Assembly (NCBI GenBank): GCA_019114515.1
Contig: DXFH01000012.1
Span: 1 to 37,097, forward strand
DNA from: Candidatus Limosilactobacillus merdigallinarum
GTDB lineage: Bacteria; Bacillota; Bacilli; Lactobacillales; Lactobacillaceae
DNA: 37,097 nucleotides
Direction of reading: 5' to 3'
In this document: piece after piece, positions 23,880 to 32,861 of the stretch
Position numbering within the stretch: position 1 is the first letter of the stretch
Layout: each line of letters opens with the position of its first letter
Made by a program: the position numbers and the translations under genes
Notes under the pieces: model-generated
Databases searched by the model: none
Told to the model about the DNA's origin: nothing
The model's input: only the letters and a program-made list of their open reading frames with translations

Positions 23880-23914
23880 AACTGCGATTGGGTCCTGCTC
23901 AACCGCAGTTTTAT
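23877..23914. terminator. Bidirectional terminator
   Basis: AAACTGCG plus TTG pairs with CAA plus CGCAGTTT, A-run left and TTTTATTTTG right, between the convergent 23649 gene and the ComK-like gene. Confidence 0.75.
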
Positions 23915-24618
23915 TTTGTCTGATAACATTTCTCCATCACTGTAATGAGTTCTGCGCGCATCTCCTCTTCCATGGCCTGTCCGTAGCAAGTCTTATATGC
24001 TTCATTCACTATCCACAGTAATTTGGTCTCTTCCCATTGAATTGCCTTTTCCCGCATTTGGCGACTCCGGTGATAATCATTAGTTAGCTGCGTGCATTTA
24101 TGCTGATAGGCATAGCAATGCATGAAATAATGCAGGAGACTCAGCTGCACACTAGAGAGCTCATCTGCTTCCTGCAGGATTTTGTTAAAGGTTTCTTGAT
24201 ATGCCGGAATGGCGATTCGGCAGTTAAGGTGGTCATTTACAAAATGCAGACAGATCTCCCCGGTTTGCGGCAGATAAACGTACCCCAGTAAAAACCGCGC
24301 CATGTAATAGACCAAATTAGGATTATGCAAGCCGCTAGTGGGCAGCAAACGGTTCATCCCAGCGACAATTCCCCGCACCGGACGATCAAACAAGGTTGCA
24401 CCAGGACAGATATTGCTTTGGTGACAGACATTAAACCGGGCAAAGGCATTGATGGACTCCCGCAGGCTTTGTTCCACCACTAGATGCGTGCCATCGGTCA
24501 TTAACACAAAGGTTTTATCCTCCCCATAATGACTGAGCAATAGGCAATCATCCCATCTCAGGTTGGCTTTTGGCAGGCAACAATCAATTTTGCCCTTTAA
24601 TTGCGCCATCGTTTTCAT
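23911..24618 (-). CDS. ComK-like competence transcription factor (tentative)
   Basis: About 235 aa. The order of segments follows B. subtilis ComK: TFVLMTDGTHLVVEQSL (ComK FYVNMKPLQIVDRSC), a basic stretch, GMNRLLPTSGLHNPNLVYYM (ComK ISHKPPIMVDPSNQIFLFP), then ICLHFVNDHLNCRIAIPAYQETFNKIL (ComK VTFSNGKTMELPISYNSFENQVY). The C-terminal 80 residues are longer than in Bacillus. ComK activates DNA-uptake genes at AAAA/TTTT boxes. The frame is open to GTG 24699, but no ribosome site is there; ATG 24618 has AGGA six nt upstream and gives a ComK-like N-terminal length. It is divergent from a sigma-factor gene. I am moderately sure of the family. Confidence 0.6.
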   Translation of the reverse strand: MKTMAQLKGKIDCCLPKANLRWDDCLLLSHYGEDKTFVLMTDGTHLVVEQSLRESINAFARFNVCHQSNICPGATLFDRPVRGIVAGMNRLLPTSGLHNPNLVYYMARFLLGYVYLPQTGEICLHFVNDHLNCRIAIPAYQETFNKILQEADELSSVQLSLLHYFMHCYAYQHKCTQLTNDYHRSRQMREKAIQWEETKLLWIVNEAYKTCYGQAMEEEMRAELITVMEKCYQTK

Positions 24619-24778
24619 GCCGTTTCCTACGTTCAATACATCATTCATTAATTGATCACTACTTTCTTCATTAGCTGTAAACGCTTTCACACCCTTCACA
24701 GATTAACGAAAATTACAGCTTATGTCAATCATTAATTGAGTTAATAGTCATTATTGATCGGCAAATAGGTAATTAACC

Positions 24779-24814
24779 AGTTAGGCAACAAACTTTAGCG
24801 TCCCTAACTTTTTT
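24779..24814 (+). terminator. Terminator-like hairpin upstream of the sigma-factor gene
   Basis: AGTTAGG pairs with CCTAACT, followed by a six-T run, on the plus strand and about 135 bases before the sigma-factor start. No plus-strand gene ends here, so it may attenuate a long leader transcript. The rest of the 24619-24949 interval is AT-rich divergent promoter region without another ORF. Confidence 0.45.
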
Positions 24815-24949
24815 ATTACTTATTTGCTTTCTTCGTTTCACTAATCACTCTTTCAGATCAAATGGCTAAATTTTGGCATTCACGTCCTCTTCTGTAATTC
24901 TGCTATCTTAGCACCACCTGATCAGGAAGCTTATCAAAGGAGAACGAAA

Positions 24950-25492
24950 ATGAATACCAACAGCAAAATTTCTTGGCAAAAAGCCATCCACCTTAGCTAT
25001 CATCCCGCATATCAAGCACTAATTTTTGGTGCTTTAAAGAACCTCCACCAAAGTCCGCTCCAGGAAAATTGGGATGACTTGGTGCAGGAAGCACGATTAG
25101 CCCTTGCGTCTAAACTGATGTTGTCAGACAAGGGGCAAATTAACCACTCATACCTTTATCAATGTATTTACTGGCGGATATTAGACCTATTGCGCAGTCA
25201 GCAACGACGGCAATCACGACAAACATCGGCATCCGCTGACCAGGAGTTAACCTTTATAGACTACCAGATGGCACGAGTATATGCCCGCCATGGAAACGAT
25301 CGCCTATTCAACCAGCTAAAGCCAATGCTCACCAGGCAGCAGCAGGCATACCTCGACTTACTCCTCAGCGGCTATGGTGATACGGAAATCGCCCTGCAAT
25401 GGCATTGCTCACGGCAGGCCGTCAATAAGCTGCGACAACGCATCATCAAGAAAGGACGCCAGTTTTTTCAAACCGATGCAGCCAAACAGTGA
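24950..25492 (+). CDS. Sigma-70-like alternative sigma factor (ComX/SigH type)
   Basis: A 180-aa small sigma factor. Region 2 resembles ENWDDLVQEARLALASKL...YLYQCIYWRILDLLRSQQRR (core binding and -10 recognition), and region 4 is LTRQQQAYLDLLLSGYGDTEIALQWHCSRQAVNKLRQRI, a helix-turn-helix for the -35. Size and layout are those of the ComX/SigX/SigH group that switches on late competence genes in streptococci and some lactobacilli. The ribosome site AAAGGAG is strong. It is divergent from the ComK-like gene, which supports a competence role, though other specialised regulons are possible. Confidence 0.75.
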   Translation: MNTNSKISWQKAIHLSYHPAYQALIFGALKNLHQSPLQENWDDLVQEARLALASKLMLSDKGQINHSYLYQCIYWRILDLLRSQQRRQSRQTSASADQELTFIDYQMARVYARHGNDRLFNQLKPMLTRQQQAYLDLLLSGYGDTEIALQWHCSRQAVNKLRQRIIKKGRQFFQTDAAKQ

Positions 25493-25525
25493 CACCCAGA
25501 TCACGCATTCCAACCATCATTCAGC

Positions 25526-25648
25526 TTAGGCTTCCGTTAGTGCATTAATAACCAGGCGGATCGCATCGGGACTATAGCCATGGCCGCGTAAATAATCCGT
25601 CACAATCAACCAATCACCATTGATCAATAAATTTTCTAAATTGTTCAA
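25526..25648 (-). CDS. Small hypothetical protein (40 aa)
   Basis: Short ORF beginning at TTG 25648, eight nt after GGAGG. The product starts MNNLENLLINGDWLIVTDYL and ends RGHGYSPDAIRLVINALTEA, a compact, acidic peptide with one amphipathic helix. It is convergent with the sigma-factor gene and upstream of the nifS-like terminator. The ribosome site and stop-free reading support coding; no family recognised. Confidence 0.5.
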   Translation of the reverse strand: MNNLENLLINGDWLIVTDYLRGHGYSPDAIRLVINALTEA

Positions 25649-25695
25649 TGCACACACCTCCACTCTTATAGACGGCAAAAATCAGCAAAATTAAC

Positions 25696-25778
25696 AAAAA
25701 AGCTGTTGGCTAAAGAAGACGCGACAATTCTTGGAATTAATCCCCGATTGCCGGTACTTCAACACACCAACAGCTTTT
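25696..25778 (-). terminator. Long-loop hairpin terminator after nifS-like gene
   Basis: On the minus strand AAAAGCTGTTGG (25778-25767) pairs perfectly over 12 bp with CCAACAGCTTTT (25709-25698), followed by more T. The loop is unusually long, 57 bases. Confidence 0.6.
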
Positions 25779-25796
25779 GATATTGCTTTTTAAAAA

Positions 25797-26966
25797 TTAA
25801 CGGGCAGCTTTTAATTTAGGAATCAGGTCGGCCAAAACGGCAATTAACCGGTCAATGTCCTCACTACTGTTCGTCATCCCCAGGCTAATCCGCAAAGATT
25901 GCGAAACGCGCGGACTGTCCTTGCCATACATCGCTACTAAGACGTGGGATGGATCCAGAGAGCCGGCAGTACATGCAGAACCAGCCGCCGCGACAACACC
26001 TGCCAAATCAAGATCGGTAAGCAGGGCATCCGCACGTACACCCTTGAACCAGATATTCATCGTTTGCGGTGTCATGTGATCGTCAAAACTACCGTTGAGT
26101 TCAAAGTCGATGTTGTGGTCCCGCAAGCCTTGAACTAATTGCTTCTTTAACGCCCAGTAATTATCTGCATTCTTCTGCAGCTGGTCATTTTCAAAGTGCA
26201 GTTCAATCGCTTTGGCAAAGGATACCGCTTGGGGTACATTTTCCGTTCCGGCACGCCGCTTTAATTCTTGGTCACCGCCACGAATTAACGATGGCAAGTT
26301 CAAACCCTCACGCCGGTACAAGAAACCAATGCCCTTAGGACCGTTGATCTTATGTGCAGACGTCGACAGGAAGTCAATGTGATCCTTTTGGACGTCAATT
26401 GGTACGGCACCGTAACCCTGAACAGCATCGGTATGGAACCAGGCATTGGAGTCCTTTACAATTTCACCAATTTCGTGAATCGGCAAATGGCTACCGACTT
26501 CATTATTGACCGTCATAATTGAGACCAGGATCGTGTCGTCAGTTAAAGCATCCTTCAATTGCTGCAGGTCAATCTGACCATTTTCATCAACATCCAGGTA
26601 GGTAACGTCAAAGCCTTCATTCTTTGCTAAATCTTCGAGCGGGCGCAAGATGGCTTCGTGTTCAAATTTAGTGGTGATAATGTGCTTACCGAGCTTTTGG
26701 CGCGCACGGGCAGTTTCATAAATCACCGTGTTATCGCTTTCCGTACCCCCACTCGTAATGACAATTTCCTCATCACTGGCTGCATTAATCGATTGGGCCA
26801 TTGCGTGGCGACTGTCTTCTAGCGCCTGTTTAGCAATCCGCCCGTAGTAATTCGTCGTCGAGGCATTGCCCCATGAATCATTAGCTGCGTCAGTCCATGC
26901 CTGAATGGTCTCTGGCATCATTGGCGTTGTACCAGCATTATCTAAATATACCGGATGCTTATCCAT
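25797..26966 (-). CDS. NifS/IscS-like cysteine desulfurase
   Basis: A PLP-dependent enzyme of 389 aa that takes sulfur from cysteine for Fe-S clusters or tRNA thiolation. Visible: VYLDNAGTTPMMPETIQAW at the start, TSGGTESDN (PLP phosphate loop), EVGSHLPIHEIGEI, HTDAVQGYGAVPIDV, the PLP lysine in STSAHKINGPKG, GTENVPQ and the catalytic Cys in GSACTAGSLDPSHV, a class I type loop. ATG 26966 is 11 nt from AGGAGG; TTG 26975, in the same frame, is only 2 nt from it. The apbE-like gene lies 68 bases upstream on the same strand. In lactobacilli such nifS genes often partner thiI, which is not in this window. Confidence 0.88.
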   Translation of the reverse strand: MDKHPVYLDNAGTTPMMPETIQAWTDAANDSWGNASTTNYYGRIAKQALEDSRHAMAQSINAASDEEIVITSGGTESDNTVIYETARARQKLGKHIITTKFEHEAILRPLEDLAKNEGFDVTYLDVDENGQIDLQQLKDALTDDTILVSIMTVNNEVGSHLPIHEIGEIVKDSNAWFHTDAVQGYGAVPIDVQKDHIDFLSTSAHKINGPKGIGFLYRREGLNLPSLIRGGDQELKRRAGTENVPQAVSFAKAIELHFENDQLQKNADNYWALKKQLVQGLRDHNIDFELNGSFDDHMTPQTMNIWFKGVRADALLTDLDLAGVVAAAGSACTAGSLDPSHVLVAMYGKDSPRVSQSLRISLGMTNSSEDIDRLIAVLADLIPKLKAAR

Positions 26967-27034
26967 CTTCTCCAATTCCTCCTACACAGGTATTTTTCAA
27001 AACAGAATAATCATAACAGGACTCAGTGCTAAGC

Positions 27035-27946
27035 TCAATCAAAGAGGTCTCGCGTTAACCCATCTTGCCAAATGCCGATTGCCTGAATTCCCGCCGTTTT
27101 GTGCACCACTTGTTCAATATATTCCCAGCTATGGCCAAATAAGATCGATGTCCATAACTCACCGGGCAATGATTTGCGTGAAATAATCGATAAGCTAGCT
27201 AAGTCCGTGGTAAAGGGATAGCCCGTCTGTGGATTTATCAGATGGTGGAAAAAGCGGTGGTGAACCTGCAAATTACGCTGGTAGGTTCCGGACGTGACAA
27301 TCGATTGATCCCGCAGCTTCAAGCAACGTATACATTGCCCCTGTGGCTTAGCAGGATCCTGTAAGCCCACTATCCAGTGGTGATCTTCATGATGCGGATG
27401 GTCGCCAATGACCACGACATTGCCACCCAGATTAATCATGCCTGAAACCACCCCATCATGCTTCCAGCCGTTAGCAATTTGGTCCGCAAAATACCCCTTG
27501 GCCAGCGCGCCGAGGTCAATTTCCATCCCCGGCTTATCCAGGTAAACCCGTGAAGTACGAGCGTCTAAATAAATATCAGCCGGATTCGTTAAGGCCAGCT
27601 TTGCCTGAATTTCTTTATCACTCGGTTCACGGGCATCTTGAAAGCCAATGTGCCATAGTTTCACTAAGGGGCCAATGGCAATATTTAAGTTGCTCTGCTC
27701 AAATAAGCTGTACCGCTTACCAACCTCAATTAACCAGAAAAGTTCTCTAGGCACCGTCACTGCCCGTTTCCCCGCCGCATGATTAACCTGCATTAACAAA
27801 GAAGAATCATCATTAGCGGAAAAGACGTTTTCATAGTGTTTTAACTGTTTGATCGCCCAATCCATTTCTTGTTGAGGATTACCCTGAGTGGACATTATTT
27901 GCAATTTAATAATCGTCCCCATCAGTTGGATGCTTTTTGTCACCAT
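27035..27946 (-). CDS. apbE: FAD:protein FMN transferase (ApbE family)
   Basis: A 303-aa flavin transferase that links FMN covalently to Thr/Ser of target proteins. Family features are LMGTIIKLQI at the start, EIDLGALAKGYFADQI, GMINLGGNVVVIG, SIVTSGTYQRNLQ and HHLINPQTGYPF (Mg and FAD contacts). No signal peptide or lipobox is visible, so it probably works in the cytoplasm, unlike lipoprotein ApbEs. ATG 27946 follows AAGGAAG by about ten nt; the upstream extension from 27991 is not needed. It precedes the nifS-like gene on the same strand. The flavinylated target is not in this window. Confidence 0.85.
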   Translation of the reverse strand: MVTKSIQLMGTIIKLQIMSTQGNPQQEMDWAIKQLKHYENVFSANDDSSLLMQVNHAAGKRAVTVPRELFWLIEVGKRYSLFEQSNLNIAIGPLVKLWHIGFQDAREPSDKEIQAKLALTNPADIYLDARTSRVYLDKPGMEIDLGALAKGYFADQIANGWKHDGVVSGMINLGGNVVVIGDHPHHEDHHWIVGLQDPAKPQGQCIRCLKLRDQSIVTSGTYQRNLQVHHRFFHHLINPQTGYPFTTDLASLSIISRKSLPGELWTSILFGHSWEYIEQVVHKTAGIQAIGIWQDGLTRDLFD

Positions 27947-28026
27947 TTGCACTACTTCCTTATTGCTTGCTTTCAAAATGTTTATGCACAAATTACAATG
28001 AGATAAATTGACTTGGAGATTTAGCT

Positions 28027-29428
28027 ATGCTTAATCAAGAACTCGATATTTTTGATCTGAAGAGGATTCAGGTTCATCATACCAAAGACGAATTCATCAA
28101 AATGGGACAAGCAGCCCAGTCAAGAATCAACAAGTAGAGCAATTTGTACCTACCAGACCGTTGATCGTGATCCTCTACAGTACATTAAATTCACCGAATC
28201 CAAAATGATCCAGGAATTATTGCCGTTACGTCACGGGCGAATGCTGGCCAACCCCTTCACCTTCTATCGGGGCACCGCTGAATTGATGGAAGAGGACTTA
28301 AAGCACCAAAGCCAAAGTTAGGTTGCGACTATCCTTTGCGGTGATGCGCACGTTAATAATTTCGGCTTTTATGCCTCCCCAGAACGGCAGCTGCTTTTTG
28401 GCCTCAATGATTTTGACGAAGCCCGGATTGGCAATTGGGAAAGCGACTTAAAACGCCTGTTGGTTAGTGTTGAACTAGCTGGTCAGCTCAATGGCATTTT
28501 CCAAGCAGACCTGACTGATTTAATGTAGCAAATCACGAAAACTTATCGGCATGCCATCAAGCGCAGCAACCGGCAGTCATTGTCACAAATCTACTACTTC
28601 CAATTCCGTTACCAAAACATGGTGGATATTGTAAAAGAAATGGGCGATAAGCATTCCAACGACCAGCTGGCAAATATCTTGCAAAAGATCCTGGACAAAA
28701 GTCAGCGGTCTGATTCCGAGCAAATCATCAAGAAGATGTGTGAAACAAATAAAGATGGTCATCTACGCTTCAAGGATAACGAGCCGTGTGCCCGCCATGT
28801 CAGCCCGGTTCGCTATCAATAAATTCTCAGCGGCTACCAAAAGTACCGTGATAACGCCCGTGAAGATATCCGCGTCCTATTGGCTAATTTCTCCGTGGAA
28901 GATATCATCCGCTACAGTGTCGGCATCTTTGGAACCCGCTGCTACCTGATCTTGTTAACCGGCAACGACGGCAACCACCTCGTATTGCAGGTTAAAGAGG
29001 CCCTGCCGTTGCGTTACAACATGCTTGCCATGCCATTGACGACCATCATCGCCAGCGGTCCGCGCTCTGGTCGGCGGATTGTCACCGCCCAACGAACCCT
29101 CCAGTCATCAGATCCCTTCCTTGCACCAATTAGTTTTGCTGGGCGCAGCTACTATGTTCGCCAATTCCGCGACATGAAGGAATCAATCAATGTCCAGAAG
29201 CTCGACCTCGAAAGCTACACCCTTTATTGTGAGACCTGTGCCCTCCTATTGGCCACTACCCACTACCGAACCCCCGTCGCCCCAATGATCCGTGGTTACC
29301 TTAAGTACCAAAAGTCATTGGATGGGGGCCTAGCGCAATGGTCTTTGGCATATTCCCACCAGGTGGAAAAAGACTTTGAACGGTTCAGCCAAGCCACTAA
29401 AAATGGTGAATTGCCAGCGGTTAAGTAA
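28027..29428 (+). pseudogene. Disrupted DUF2252-family gene
   Basis: The translated pieces together give a DUF2252 protein: LLPLRHGRMLANPFTFYRG, ILCGDAHVNNFGFY, LNDFDEARIGNWESDLKRL, SGYQKYRDNAREDIRVL and a long intact C-terminus from 28880. From 28205 onward a single frame is kept but is broken by TAG 28319, TAG near 28526 and TAA near 28820. Each of these is one transition from a Gln codon (CAG, CAG, CAA). Before that, the start at 28027 is in another frame and stops at TAG 28135, so at least one indel has occurred. DUF2252 is kinase-like in fold and its function is unknown. I regard it as inactivated, although the C-terminal 180 codons remain open. Confidence 0.8.
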
Positions 29429-29436
29429 ATATTGAT

Positions 29437-29479
29437 AAAGCGTGATGCATCGCCTGCAAACGATGGTCACGCTTTTTTT
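29437..29479. terminator. Bidirectional terminator
   Basis: AAGCGTGATGCATCG pairs with CGATGGTCACGCTT (small bulge), followed by a T-run, between the DUF2252 pseudogene and the convergent antiporter gene. Confidence 0.7.
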
Positions 29480-29533
29480 GTCGCTAAATTAGGCGGGCGA
29501 TCGTTCCTTACAAGGGCGGTTACGCAAAAGGGA

Positions 29534-31117
29534 CTAGTCTTCAAGGATAACCGCTTCAGCCATCAAAATCTCCGAATAGAGGTGGGTCACAATCGGCATG
29601 AACCGCTCTTCTTGCTGCGAAATAGTACTGAGGTATTCTCGTTCCTCATGAAAAGCTAAGCGGTACGCCATTTCCAGCGTGTTGGTTTGGGCCGCATTCA
29701 TATCCGGCTGGCGTAATGTGATACGAAATGCATAAATGAAATGCAGCAGGGTCGTCTGCCCCATTTGGGAGCGCAGGTCAAAAATGATTTGTCTGCGCAG
29801 TTCATCAGGGAGGTAAATTTGATTAATCCGATCAATTGCATTGCGAACCATTGCTTTGCGGAAGTAATTGATTTTCTTTTGTGTTTCGCGGGTATCGGGT
29901 TCCTGCTTCAAAATAAAGCGGAACACAATCGTTGGTACTAACAGGCTCAGGATAATTAATACCGCTTCGGCCATTAACACCATTTCGAAATCAGTCCGTT
30001 TAACCGCCGTTTCAGCTACCATGTAGGTCAATGCGAAGGTGACCGCCCCATGGACACCACCTAAAGAAAAGACCCACGCTTCTTGCCAAGAAATTTTCAT
30101 GACGAAGCGAATATATAGCAAGCGGACAATCACGTTGCTCAAATACAAGATTAACCCGATCAAAAGCCATTCTTTCGGTTTGTTCAACACGACATTATGA
30201 CGGGTAATCCGAACCAACACAATGCCTAACATAACAAACACAATCCCGTTTAAAATCTCCGTCAATAATTCGGTCACCACATTGGAACTGATGATCAGCC
30301 GGGGATTCGTTAACCGGCTACGTTCCGCTTCGGCGTTATGCAACAGTCCCGCACACACCACCGCAATAATCCCGGAGACATGGACGGCTTCAGCCAGGTA
30401 GTAAATCACAAATGGCGTGGCAATAAAAGCAACCAATGCGGGCGTTCCGTTATAAGAGGAATTATTGCGCATGTTATTCATATGCAAGATGGATTGTCTA
30501 ATCAGGATTGTCAACAGGGCAAGCAAGAAGCCCACGATTACTCCCCCTATTGCTGAATAAAGAAAGTTGCCTAGCGTTTGTGGAAAGTTGATGTAACCAT
30601 TGACGTACCACAAAATGGCCATGTTCAGCAAAATGATTCCGGAAGCGTCGTTAAAAAGCGACTCCATCTTAAGATAGGTCCGTTCTTTTCTCGGAATGAT
30701 CAAGCCATCCGAAACGGCGTCCGAGGCCGTCGCGTCCGTCGGGGTACTGATGGCGGCCAAAATAAAGGCTAACGGCATTTGCGCAATGCCAAACGCGTGA
30801 GTCGCCAAACCCGCCACAACGCAGCATGCCAAGACCATCACTACCGTCAGTGACAAGATCACCTTCCACTTTTTAGCTACCAAGTAGAAGCGGGTTTCCA
30901 TGCCCTCATAAAAAAGCAATGGGGCAACGACGCTTCCCATGAATAATTCGGAATGAAAACTTGCTACCGTATGGTTAAACATCTGAATCAAAGCAATGAT
31001 GATGCCCAAAAACACATTGATATAGTTAATGGGAATTGCGTGCAACAGGTGACGCTGCAGCAAAATACCTATTACTGCCGCTGTAATGACGACGCCAGTT
31101 GAGAGAACCAAATCCAT
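29534..31117 (-). CDS. CPA1-family Na+/H+ antiporter (NhaP/YjcE-like)
   Basis: A 527-aa monovalent cation:proton antiporter with about 12 membrane segments and a C-terminal cytoplasmic tail of about 120 residues. The ion-binding Asp is in AAISTPTDATASDAV and the second conserved acidic/Asn pair in MESLFNDASGIILLN. These match the CPA1 motifs TDPVA and ES-x-x-ND. GGVHGAVTFALTYMVAE corresponds to the conserved Arg/Gly-rich later helix. It would maintain pH and Na+ homeostasis. Start ATG 31117 has GAGGAG eight nt upstream. Monocistronic and convergent with the DUF2252 pseudogene. Confidence 0.85.
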   Translation of the reverse strand: MDLVLSTGVVITAAVIGILLQRHLLHAIPINYINVFLGIIIALIQMFNHTVASFHSELFMGSVVAPLLFYEGMETRFYLVAKKWKVILSLTVVMVLACCVVAGLATHAFGIAQMPLAFILAAISTPTDATASDAVSDGLIIPRKERTYLKMESLFNDASGIILLNMAILWYVNGYINFPQTLGNFLYSAIGGVIVGFLLALLTILIRQSILHMNNMRNNSSYNGTPALVAFIATPFVIYYLAEAVHVSGIIAVVCAGLLHNAEAERSRLTNPRLIISSNVVTELLTEILNGIVFVMLGIVLVRITRHNVVLNKPKEWLLIGLILYLSNVIVRLLYIRFVMKISWQEAWVFSLGGVHGAVTFALTYMVAETAVKRTDFEMVLMAEAVLIILSLLVPTIVFRFILKQEPDTRETQKKINYFRKAMVRNAIDRINQIYLPDELRRQIIFDLRSQMGQTTLLHFIYAFRITLRQPDMNAAQTNTLEMAYRLAFHEEREYLSTISQQEERFMPIVTHLYSEILMAEAVILED

Positions 31118-31285
31118 TTTTAAAACTCCTCGAAATAGTCTCCACCATCATTATATCGGAGCAGACACATTCCCTCCAGTTTTACGGAGGCAAAATCGCC
31201 CTTTGCAGTTCACGATTTTTTTGCTAAGATAATGTTTCTAGGTTTTCGTAAAACGTTTTAGGTAAGTGGCCGCTTTTCCCTTTGT

Positions 31286-31314
31286 TTGCGGAATGATTAA
31301 ACTCGCATTATAAT
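31286..31314 (+). promoter_or_regulatory. Promoter of the AAT-family permease
   Basis: TTGCGG (31286-31291), 17-nt spacer, TATAAT (31309-31314). A 12-bp palindrome TAAAACGTTTTA at 31249-31260 lies about 25 bases upstream. Confidence 0.65.
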
Positions 31315-31359
31315 TTAATAAGTTACTCTGTAACATTCGTTAAGGAGATGAGTAATTAT

Positions 31360-32733
31360 ATGGATCAAAAAGCCAATAAATCCAATCAATTGGAGCGTGG
31401 CTTATCAAACCGTCACGTTCAAATGATTGCGCTTGGTGGCGCTATCGGTACCGGGTTATTCCTTGCCTCTGGTGAGTCAATTCACGATGCCGGCCCTGCG
31501 ATCCTGATCAGCTACTTAATTACAGGGATCATCTGTTTTTGGATGATGCGGGCAATGGGTGAAATGATGATGACTGATGTCTCATATGGATCCTTCGTTG
31601 ACCTCATCCATAAGTACTGGAGCCATCAAGCAGGTTTCGTAATCGGCTGGGCTTACTGGGCCAGCTGGATTGCCATCGCAATGGCTGAATTAACCGCGAT
31701 TGGTATTTACATTAAGCTGTGGTTGCCCGGGCTGCCACAATGGGTACCCGGTTTAATTACCCTTTTAATTTTAATTTGTGTCAACTTAATCACCGTTAAA
31801 GCGTTTGGTGAAGTTGAATTCTGGTTCGCATTGGTTAAAATTTTGGCCATCATCGTCTTGATTTTAATCGGTGTCTTCATGATGATTTTCCATTTCAAGA
31901 CCAACGCCGGATATGCATCACCGGCTAACCTGATCAGTCATGGTGGCTTCTTCCCACGAGGCATTCAAGGGGTTATTATTTCCCTGCCGAACGTTGTCTT
32001 TGCATTCTTGGGGGTTGAAATGGTGGGAATGACCGCCGCTGAAACGAAAGACCCGCATGAAGTTATTCCACGGGCAATCAACAACATTCCTGTCCGGATC
32101 CTAATCTTCTACATTGGCGCGTTAGGGGTCATCATGTGTATCTACCCATGGTTCCTTCTCCACGCATCTTCTAGTCCATTCGTCATGGTCTTTAAAGAAA
32201 CTGGAATTGCCAGTGCGGCCGACATCATTAACTTCGTGGTCATCACTGCAGCGGCCTCTTCTTGTAACAGTGCCCTGTTTACTACCGGACGGATGCTTTC
32301 TGAATTGACGGCAAAGTCCAAGAGTAAGCGTGTACGCTGGTTCAGCAAGATTTCCAGCCACGCTGTTCCTAGTCACGCCATCATGGTTTCCGCGGCATTG
32401 ATTTTAATTTCGGTGCTGTTAAACTACTTTATTCCGAGTGCCGTCTTTAGCCTGATTTCAGGAATTGCGACGACCAGTTTCCTCTTTATTTGGGGCTCGA
32501 TTGTCATTGCCCACTTGAAATTCCGGAAACAATACCATGGTAAATTGGAATTTACGATGCCGCTTTACCCAATTTCGGATTACATCGTATTAGTCTTCTT
32601 TGCAATTGTGGGAGTCACCATGCTGATTAAGCACACGACCATGATTTCGCTCTTTGCCGACCTGGCTTGGTTTGCCATCCTGGTAATTCTTAGCTTCTGG
32701 CATAAGGAAGTGCCTGCTAAAGAAGGTAAATAA
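31360..32733 (+). CDS. AAT-family amino-acid permease
   Basis: A 457-aa, 12-helix transporter of the APC superfamily, amino-acid transporter (AAT) family. ERGLSNRHVQMIALGGAIGTGLFLASG is too long a run to quote fully but its core GGAIGTGLF is the substrate-binding motif of helix 1. FLGVEMVGMTAAETKDPHEVIPRAI is the helix 6 signature. Substrate (GABA, proline, lysine or aromatic amino acids in relatives) is not decidable. I choose ATG 31360, because ATG 31348 touches the ribosome site AAGGAG directly, although the 12-nt distance to 31360 is on the long side. It has its own promoter and terminator. Confidence 0.82.
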   Translation: MDQKANKSNQLERGLSNRHVQMIALGGAIGTGLFLASGESIHDAGPAILISYLITGIICFWMMRAMGEMMMTDVSYGSFVDLIHKYWSHQAGFVIGWAYWASWIAIAMAELTAIGIYIKLWLPGLPQWVPGLITLLILICVNLITVKAFGEVEFWFALVKILAIIVLILIGVFMMIFHFKTNAGYASPANLISHGGFFPRGIQGVIISLPNVVFAFLGVEMVGMTAAETKDPHEVIPRAINNIPVRILIFYIGALGVIMCIYPWFLLHASSSPFVMVFKETGIASAADIINFVVITAAASSCNSALFTTGRMLSELTAKSKSKRVRWFSKISSHAVPSHAIMVSAALILISVLLNYFIPSAVFSLISGIATTSFLFIWGSIVIAHLKFRKQYHGKLEFTMPLYPISDYIVLVFFAIVGVTMLIKHTTMISLFADLAWFAILVILSFWHKEVPAKEGK

Positions 32734-32758
32734 CCTCTTTCATTTAATTCAAACCAAC

Positions 32759-32798
32759 TAACGGTCTTCATCCTGTTGATGATGAAGGCCGTTTTTAT
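32759..32798 (+). terminator. Terminator of the AAT-family permease
   Basis: AACGGTCTTCATC pairs with GATGAAGGCCGTT (one G-U), followed by TTTTATTT. Confidence 0.8.
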
Positions 32799-32861
32799 TT
32801 GCCTAAAATTTAGTTGCAATCTCTTTGCTACTATGCGAACATATGTTCTGGAGGTGTCTTA

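Noticed and set aside
25855-27186. Plus-strand frames over the nifS-like and apbE genes
   Set aside because: They lie opposite strongly conserved enzyme genes and have no ribosome sites.
31249-31260. TAAAACGTTTTA as a catabolite-response (cre) site
   Set aside because: The outer conserved TG/CA positions of the cre consensus do not match; kept only as an unexplained palindrome.
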